A model generated the notes under the pieces. It worked only from the letters and a program-made list of their open reading frames with translations, was not told where the DNA came from and did no database searches. Both the position numbers and the translations under genes were made by a program. A stretch of 64,000 bases of DNA from JAFAGO01 sp031987605 (lineage in GTDB: Bacteria; Bacteroidota; Bacteroidia; Flavobacteriales; Weeksellaceae): contig DALZZF010000004.1 in assembly GCA_031987605.1 (NCBI GenBank), forward strand, positions 124,001-188,000, given 5' to 3'. Of this stretch, positions 60,237-64,000 are shown one piece after another (within the stretch, counting starts at the first letter, position 1; every line of letters starts with the position of its first letter).

Positions 60237-61466
60237 ATGTTTGATCTCGACCGTTGGCAGGAAATTTTCAGTTCAATTCGCAGTAATGTATTGCGGACGA
60301 TACTTTCCGGCTTTACGGTAGCACTCGGTCTATACATTTTCATCGTGCTTTTCGGAATCGGAAACGGTCTTCAGAATGCTTTTACGCAAGGATTTACACG
60401 GGATGCGCAAAACCTCATTTCTATTTTCGCAGGAAGAACAACAGTTGCTTATGAAGGACTTCAATCCGACAGAGCTGTTTCGATGAATAACGATGATTAC
60501 GATGCCCTGATTAATGATGATAAAGAAAAAGTAGAATATTCCACACCGAGATATACGGCAAACTGGCTGGTAAAATACGGCAAAGAAAGCGGAAACTACC
60601 AGATTAACGGAGCCAATATGGAAGAAAAATACATCGAGAACCGCAAAATCATCGATGGGCGATACCTCTCTCCTATTGATATTGAGCGCAAACAGAATGT
60701 TGCCGTTATCGGAAGAATGGTTCAGCGCGATTTAATCAAAAACGGAAATCCTGTAGGAAAAGATCTGGATATTAACGGAACGATGTTTAAAGTGGTCGGC
60801 GTATTTTCGGATGATGGTGGCGACTGGGACGAACGCCACATTACCATTCCCATTACCACACTTCAGCAGATGAAGAAAAGTTCCGACACCATTTCAACCA
60901 TCTATATTGCTTACAATCCGAAATTAAGTCCGGATGAAGCCATCAAATACGGCGACGAACTGAAAGATAAACTGAAAACCCGTAAAAAAGTATCTCCGGA
61001 TGATGAAGAAGGAATCCGAATATGGAACAACGCCAGAAATACCGGAGACAGCGTACAGTTTCTATTTGTAATCACTTTTATTGTCGGTTTTATCGGGATG
61101 GGAACTTTACTTGCAGGAATCATCGGCATCAGCAATATTATGGTTTATATTGTAAAAGAAAGAACGCAGGAAATCGGTGTCCGCAAAGCCATTGGCGCAA
61201 AACCGCGAAGCATTATTGCGCTCATTATGCAGGAAAGTCTGGTAATTACGGTAATTTCCGGAATCATCGGTGTCGCACTTGGTGTTTTAACGTTAAAAAT
61301 CATCGGAAACCGTTTTGAAGAATATTTTATTCTCGAACCGAATGTTGGTTGGGGACTGATTACGATGGCGTTTATATGCCTTGTAATTTCCGGACTGATT
61401 GCCGGATTTGTACCAGCGTATCGTGCAGCAAAAATTAAACCGATTGAAGCATTGAGGACGGAATAG
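60237..61466 (+). CDS. MacB-type ABC permease (first)
   Basis: A 409-residue MacB/FtsX-type permease. A helix near the N-terminus (LSGFTVALGLYIFIVLFGIG) precedes a periplasmic MacB-PCD domain (about 45-265). Three C-terminal helices follow: FVITFIVGFIGMGTLLAGIIG, VITVISGIIGVALGV and LITMAFICLVISGLIAG. The FtsX-type motif is KERTQEIGVRKAIGAKP. Its neighbour at 61952 is homologous, so a heterodimer is likely. Confidence 0.93.
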   Translation: MFDLDRWQEIFSSIRSNVLRTILSGFTVALGLYIFIVLFGIGNGLQNAFTQGFTRDAQNLISIFAGRTTVAYEGLQSDRAVSMNNDDYDALINDDKEKVEYSTPRYTANWLVKYGKESGNYQINGANMEEKYIENRKIIDGRYLSPIDIERKQNVAVIGRMVQRDLIKNGNPVGKDLDINGTMFKVVGVFSDDGGDWDERHITIPITTLQQMKKSSDTISTIYIAYNPKLSPDEAIKYGDELKDKLKTRKKVSPDDEEGIRIWNNARNTGDSVQFLFVITFIVGFIGMGTLLAGIIGISNIMVYIVKERTQEIGVRKAIGAKPRSIIALIMQESLVITVISGIIGVALGVLTLKIIGNRFEEYFILEPNVGWGLITMAFICLVISGLIAGFVPAYRAAKIKPIEALRTE

Positions 61467-61472
61467 TGATGG

Positions 61473-61556
61473 GAGTTGGAAGATGGAAGTTGGAAGTTGG
61501 AAGCGCGAAGTTGGGAGCGCGAGCGAAGCGAGCGCCAAAAAGAATAGTATTAGAGA
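61473..61556. repeat. GA-rich block with 40-bp dispersed repeat copy 2
   Basis: ttggaagatggaagttggaag-type sequence (61473-61514) is the reverse complement of the CT-rich ends of the units after 61621. At 61517-61556 lies the second copy of the 40-bp repeat also found at 58010-58049. Confidence 0.75.
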
Positions 61557-61785
61557 AAAGAATTCATCTCTTAAATGTAGGAGAGATTATCTTGATAATT
61601 TAAAAATAAAAGTATATAAAATTAATTCGGAACACAGAATTTTGAATGCGGAAACAGAAAACTTCCGCCTTCCATCTTCAACTTCCAACCAAAAAATTTA
61701 AAATTAATTCGGAACACAGAATTTTGAATACGGAATCAGAAAACTTCCGACTTCCATCTTCCATCTTCCAACCAAAAAATTTAAA

Positions 61786-61872
61786 ATGAATACGGAACAC
61801 AGAATTTTGAATGCGGAATCAGAAAACTTCCGACTTCCATCTTCCAACTTCCAACCAAAAAATATAAAATGA
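61786..61872 (+). CDS. 28-residue mini-ORF in repeat unit 3
   Basis: ATG 61786 to TGA 61872. The frame overlaps the next mini-ORF at ATGA (61869-61872). The peptide is MNTEHRILNAESENFRLPSS then NFQPKNIK. It has no homology that I recognise; translation is inferred only from the coupled layout. Confidence 0.35.
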   Translation: MNTEHRILNAESENFRLPSSNFQPKNIK

Positions 61873-61955
61873 ATGCGGAACACAGAATTTTGAATACGGA
61901 ATCAGAAAACTTCCGCCTTCCATCTTCCAACTTCCAACCAAAAAATATAAAATGA
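61869..61955 (+). CDS. 28-residue mini-ORF in repeat unit 4, coupled to the permease
   Basis: ATG 61869 to TGA 61955; the last four bases overlap the start of the second ABC permease (ATGA, 61952-61955). The peptide MNAEHRILNTESENF... differs from unit 3 only at Thr/Ala swaps. Stop-start coupling with a real gene is the best argument that it is translated. Confidence 0.4.
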   Translation: MNAEHRILNTESENFRLPSSNFQPKNIK

Positions 61956-63220
61956 ACATTCTTTTTAAAAGAGACACCTGGCAGGAAATCTATTATTCCC
62001 TCAAGAATAATAAACTCCGCACGTTCCTTACCATGATTGGTGTAGGCTGGGGAATGTTTCTGTATGTTACCCTTTTAGGTGCTGCAAAAGGAATGGAAAA
62101 CGGTTTCGATAAATTATTCTCCGGATTTGCCACCAATTCGATTTTCCTTTGGCCGCAAAGCACTTCGATTCCTTATGACGGATTTCCGAAAGGCAGGGAA
62201 ATGGAACTCCACCTGAGCGATATGGAATATCTTGAAAAGAAACTTCCGCAAATCGACTACATTTCTCCACAAAATTCCAGAGGAAATTTCGGATCCGCTG
62301 GAGAAACCATGACCAGAGAAGGGAAAGTAGCCACATATACACTGAACGGAGACTATCCCATCGGAAACAAAATTTCAGAAAAACGCCTGCTGTTCGGAAG
62401 ATATCTGAATGATGCCGACATTTCGCAGAACAAAAATGTAGTGGTAATCGGGGAAGAAATTTACAAGAACTTCTTCGATGCCAAGAAAAACGAAAACCCA
62501 ATCGGGAAATCCATCAACATCAAAGGAATTTTCTTTAATGTAATCGGTGTTTTCGGCGTAAAAAGAGGAGGTGGAATGGAAAGCGACCGCGCCGCCTATA
62601 TTCCGCTTTCCACCTTTACAAAAATGTACAACGATGGCGACAAAGTGGGATTTTTTGCCATTGTTTCCAAACCCAATGCGGATGTTTCCGTGGTGGAAGA
62701 TCAGGTGAAAAACGAACTCAAAACCAAGTATAATGCTTCTCCCGAAGATACCAATGCGTTCGGAAGTTTTAATCTGGGGAAAGAATTCAAAAAACTGACC
62801 GGATTTCTTACCGGAATGCAGTTGCTCACGATTATAGTGGGAACACTCACGATTATTGCCGGCGTTATTGCCATTTCAAATATCCTTTTGATTACGGTGA
62901 AAGAGCGTACCAAAGAAATCGGAATCCGAAGAGCACTGGGCGCAAAACCTGCCGAAGTACGAAACCAGATTTTGCTGGAAAGTGTAGTCATTACACTATC
63001 TTCCGGATTAATCGGTTTCATCTTCGGAATGCTTCTGCTGATGATTCTGAACATTGCCACACAAGGTCAGGATGCATTTCCTTTTTACAACCCCACCGTA
63101 AATTACGGCAATGTATTCGGAGCAATGGCAATCATGGTTTTCCTCGGTTTAATTATCGGAATGATTCCGGCGCAAAGAGCCGTAAAAATCCGTCCGATTG
63201 AAGCATTAAGAACGGAATAG
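61952..63220 (+). CDS. MacB-type ABC permease (second)
   Basis: A 422-residue homologue of the permease at 60237-61466, with the same layout: N-terminal helix (FLTMIGVGWGMFLYVTLLG), periplasmic domain (about 45-280), and three C-terminal helices (LTIIVGTLTIIAGVIAIS, LSSGLIGFIFGMLLLMIL, VFGAMAIMVFLGLIIGM). The coupling-helix motif KERTKEIGIRRALGAKPAEV is close to the first permease. The two are probably the halves of a heterodimer. Its ATG overlaps a repeat-encoded mini-ORF. Confidence 0.93.
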   Translation: MNILFKRDTWQEIYYSLKNNKLRTFLTMIGVGWGMFLYVTLLGAAKGMENGFDKLFSGFATNSIFLWPQSTSIPYDGFPKGREMELHLSDMEYLEKKLPQIDYISPQNSRGNFGSAGETMTREGKVATYTLNGDYPIGNKISEKRLLFGRYLNDADISQNKNVVVIGEEIYKNFFDAKKNENPIGKSINIKGIFFNVIGVFGVKRGGGMESDRAAYIPLSTFTKMYNDGDKVGFFAIVSKPNADVSVVEDQVKNELKTKYNASPEDTNAFGSFNLGKEFKKLTGFLTGMQLLTIIVGTLTIIAGVIAISNILLITVKERTKEIGIRRALGAKPAEVRNQILLESVVITLSSGLIGFIFGMLLLMILNIATQGQDAFPFYNPTVNYGNVFGAMAIMVFLGLIIGMIPAQRAVKIRPIEALRTE

Positions 63221-63221
63221 A

Positions 63222-63440
63222 CAAAAGACAAGTAAAAAGTAAAAAGACAAAAGTAAAAAGAGACAAGTGGAAACAAGAAAATTTGAACAAGGAGACTTTG
63301 AAAAAATGAGATGATTTGATGATATAATGATTGAAAGTTTAATATTAAAAATCAAATAATTTCAAACACTCAAACATTCAAATAAACTCAAAAAAATTCA
63401 AACATCCCAAACTTAGAATCCACATCAAAAAACCTGAAAC
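63222..63440. repeat. Degenerate AAAAG/TTCAAA simple-sequence spacer
   Basis: acaaaagtaaaaag-type copies, then ttcaaacactcaaacattc-type copies fill the spacer before the adaptor gene. Same class as 44640-44715. Confidence 0.55.
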
Positions 63441-63454
63441 AAAAAAGAAATTAT

Positions 63455-64000
63455 ATGAAAAAGAAATTCACCTTTAAAAAAGCGATTTACATCATACTCG
63501 GACTTATCGCCGCCATAGCACTGGTTTCCGTGATCGGATATCTGGTAAAATCCAATGCAGGTTCAAAAGAAGAATTTCTTACGCGCAAACCTGTGGTGCA
63601 GGATATGGATGATAAAGTAATGGCAACCGGAAAAATTGTACCTCAGGAAGAAATTGAAATCAAACCGAATATGTCCGGAATTATTGATAAAATTCTGGTA
63701 AAAGAAGGCGACAAAGTAACTGCCGGACAATTAATCGCAACATTAAGAATCGTTCCGCAAGTGGCGGATGTAAACGGCGCAATACAACAGGTAAGCACCG
63801 CAAATATTGGCGTGAGCAATGCTAAAACCAATCTTGCCAATCAGCAGCAACAGTTTGCCATGCAGCAAAGACTCTACAATCAGGGCGTAATTTCCAAGCA
63901 GGAATTTCTTACGGCACAACAGCAATTGTTCACGGCACAGCAAAATGTGAAAAATGCCAACCAGCAATTGGTAACAGCGCAAAAACAACTTCAGATTGCC
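63455..64000 (+). CDS. Efflux adaptor (HlyD/MacA-type), cut by window edge
   Basis: The periplasmic adaptor of the ABC export system; 182 residues are visible. It starts MKKKFTFKKAIYIILGLIAA (a membrane anchor, residues 8-28). It continues with the barrel-sandwich half motif KPNMSGIIDKILVKEGDKVTAG and the long alpha-helical hairpin (QQQQFAMQQRLYNQGVISKQ). The rest of the hairpin and the beta-barrel domain lie beyond the edge. The protein should link the ATPase-permease complex to an outer-membrane TolC-like channel. Confidence 0.9.
   Translation, partial: MKKKFTFKKAIYIILGLIAAIALVSVIGYLVKSNAGSKEEFLTRKPVVQDMDDKVMATGKIVPQEEIEIKPNMSGIIDKILVKEGDKVTAGQLIATLRIVPQVADVNGAIQQVSTANIGVSNAKTNLANQQQQFAMQQRLYNQGVISKQEFLTAQQQLFTAQQNVKNANQQLVTAQKQLQIA

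Larger units (their letters stand above)
61621..61955 (+). repeat. Four tandem 83-bp units with coupled mini-ORFs
   Basis: Units start at 61621, 61703, 61786 and 61869 (spacings 82, 83 and 83). Units 3 and 4 each encode a 28-residue peptide (MN(T/A)EHRILN(A/T)ESENF...) that starts with ATG and ends TGA, overlapping the next ATG as ATGA. Unit 4 runs into the second permease ATG at 61952. Units 1 and 2 have ATT in place of ATG, and unit 1 also has a one-base deletion. Confidence 0.85.

Noticed and set aside
61483..61701. A 72-codon open frame across the GA-rich block and repeat unit 1
   Set aside because: Its sequence (MEVGSWKREVGS...) follows the simple repeats and the 40-bp dispersed element rather than protein-like composition; it is explained by the repeats.
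1..64000. tRNA, rRNA, CRISPR arrays and known riboswitches
   Set aside because: No cloverleaf-forming sequence with a TTCGA-type T-loop, no regularly spaced repeat with unique spacers and no riboswitch core was found in any spacer.

Overview
The window reads as a chromosomal scaffold from a Bacteroidota bacterium, most likely Flavobacteriia, family Weeksellaceae, in the Chryseobacterium/Kaistella neighbourhood. This is inferred from the gene set: type IX secretion (T9SS) C-terminal sorting domains, a 933-residue 2-oxoglutarate dehydrogenase E1, a YpdA-type reductase, an HMG-CoA synthase for the mevalonate route, and acyl-ACP desaturase. AT-rich DNA, very short leaders and promoters with the Bacteroidota -7 motif TAnnTTTG support it. 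No rRNA, tRNA, CRISPR array, prophage or complete insertion sequence is visible.

Layout. 1-9.6 kb: atpD (cut by the edge), a T9SS cargo gene whose signal peptide is knocked out of frame by an A10 tract, a methyltransferase, map, a HAD protein, an acyl-ACP desaturase, a GDSL esterase, gpmI, a second T9SS protein, an Rrf2 regulator and apaG. A 100-N scaffold gap at 3288-3387 is flanked by the same 55 bases on both sides, so it is probably an artefact. 9.7-20.6 kb: sucA and sucB with an unknown secreted protein between them, then glgB-glgA-glgC for glycogen synthesis; GlgB carries a Lys/Ala/Thr-rich tail. 21.2-34.0 kb: thirteen co-directional accessory genes (two aldo/keto reductases, SDR, 3-hydroxyisobutyrate-dehydrogenase-like, Yellow/MRJP-like, amidohydrolase, cupin, exported NAD-binding and PPC proteins, DoxX, two MFS carriers) with a divergent AraC regulator. 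I infer small-molecule or electrophile metabolism and detoxification; the substrate is unknown.

34.1-49.4 kb: a PoxB-like TPP enzyme, glnS, an MFS carrier, a YpdA-like reductase, a lipoprotein, a CbpA/CbpM chaperone pair, VanZ, a dicarboxylate symporter, HMG-CoA synthase, a second methyltransferase and a large M1 aminopeptidase. 49.5-59.1 kb: a pentapeptide-repeat protein, a RelE/ParE toxin-antitoxin pair, thyA with a small palindromic insertion, a serine hydrolase, a GreA-like protein and a DUF72 operon, and the class I ribonucleotide reductase genes (nrdB then nrdA) with three DnaA-box-like sites upstream. 59.5-64 kb: a MacAB-type export system (ATPase, two permeases, adaptor cut by the edge).

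The most unusual material is intergenic. Four tandem 83-bp units lie between the two ABC permease genes. The last two each encode a 28-residue mini-ORF joined to the next by an ATGA overlap, and the last runs straight into the permease start. There are also a 320-bp fold-back element (26.8 kb), a 211-bp element with perfect 12-bp terminal inverted repeats (20.9 kb) with relatives at 36.1 and 39.3 kb, a 105-bp hairpin element between nrdB and nrdA, and a 40-bp dispersed repeat at 58.0 and 61.5 kb.
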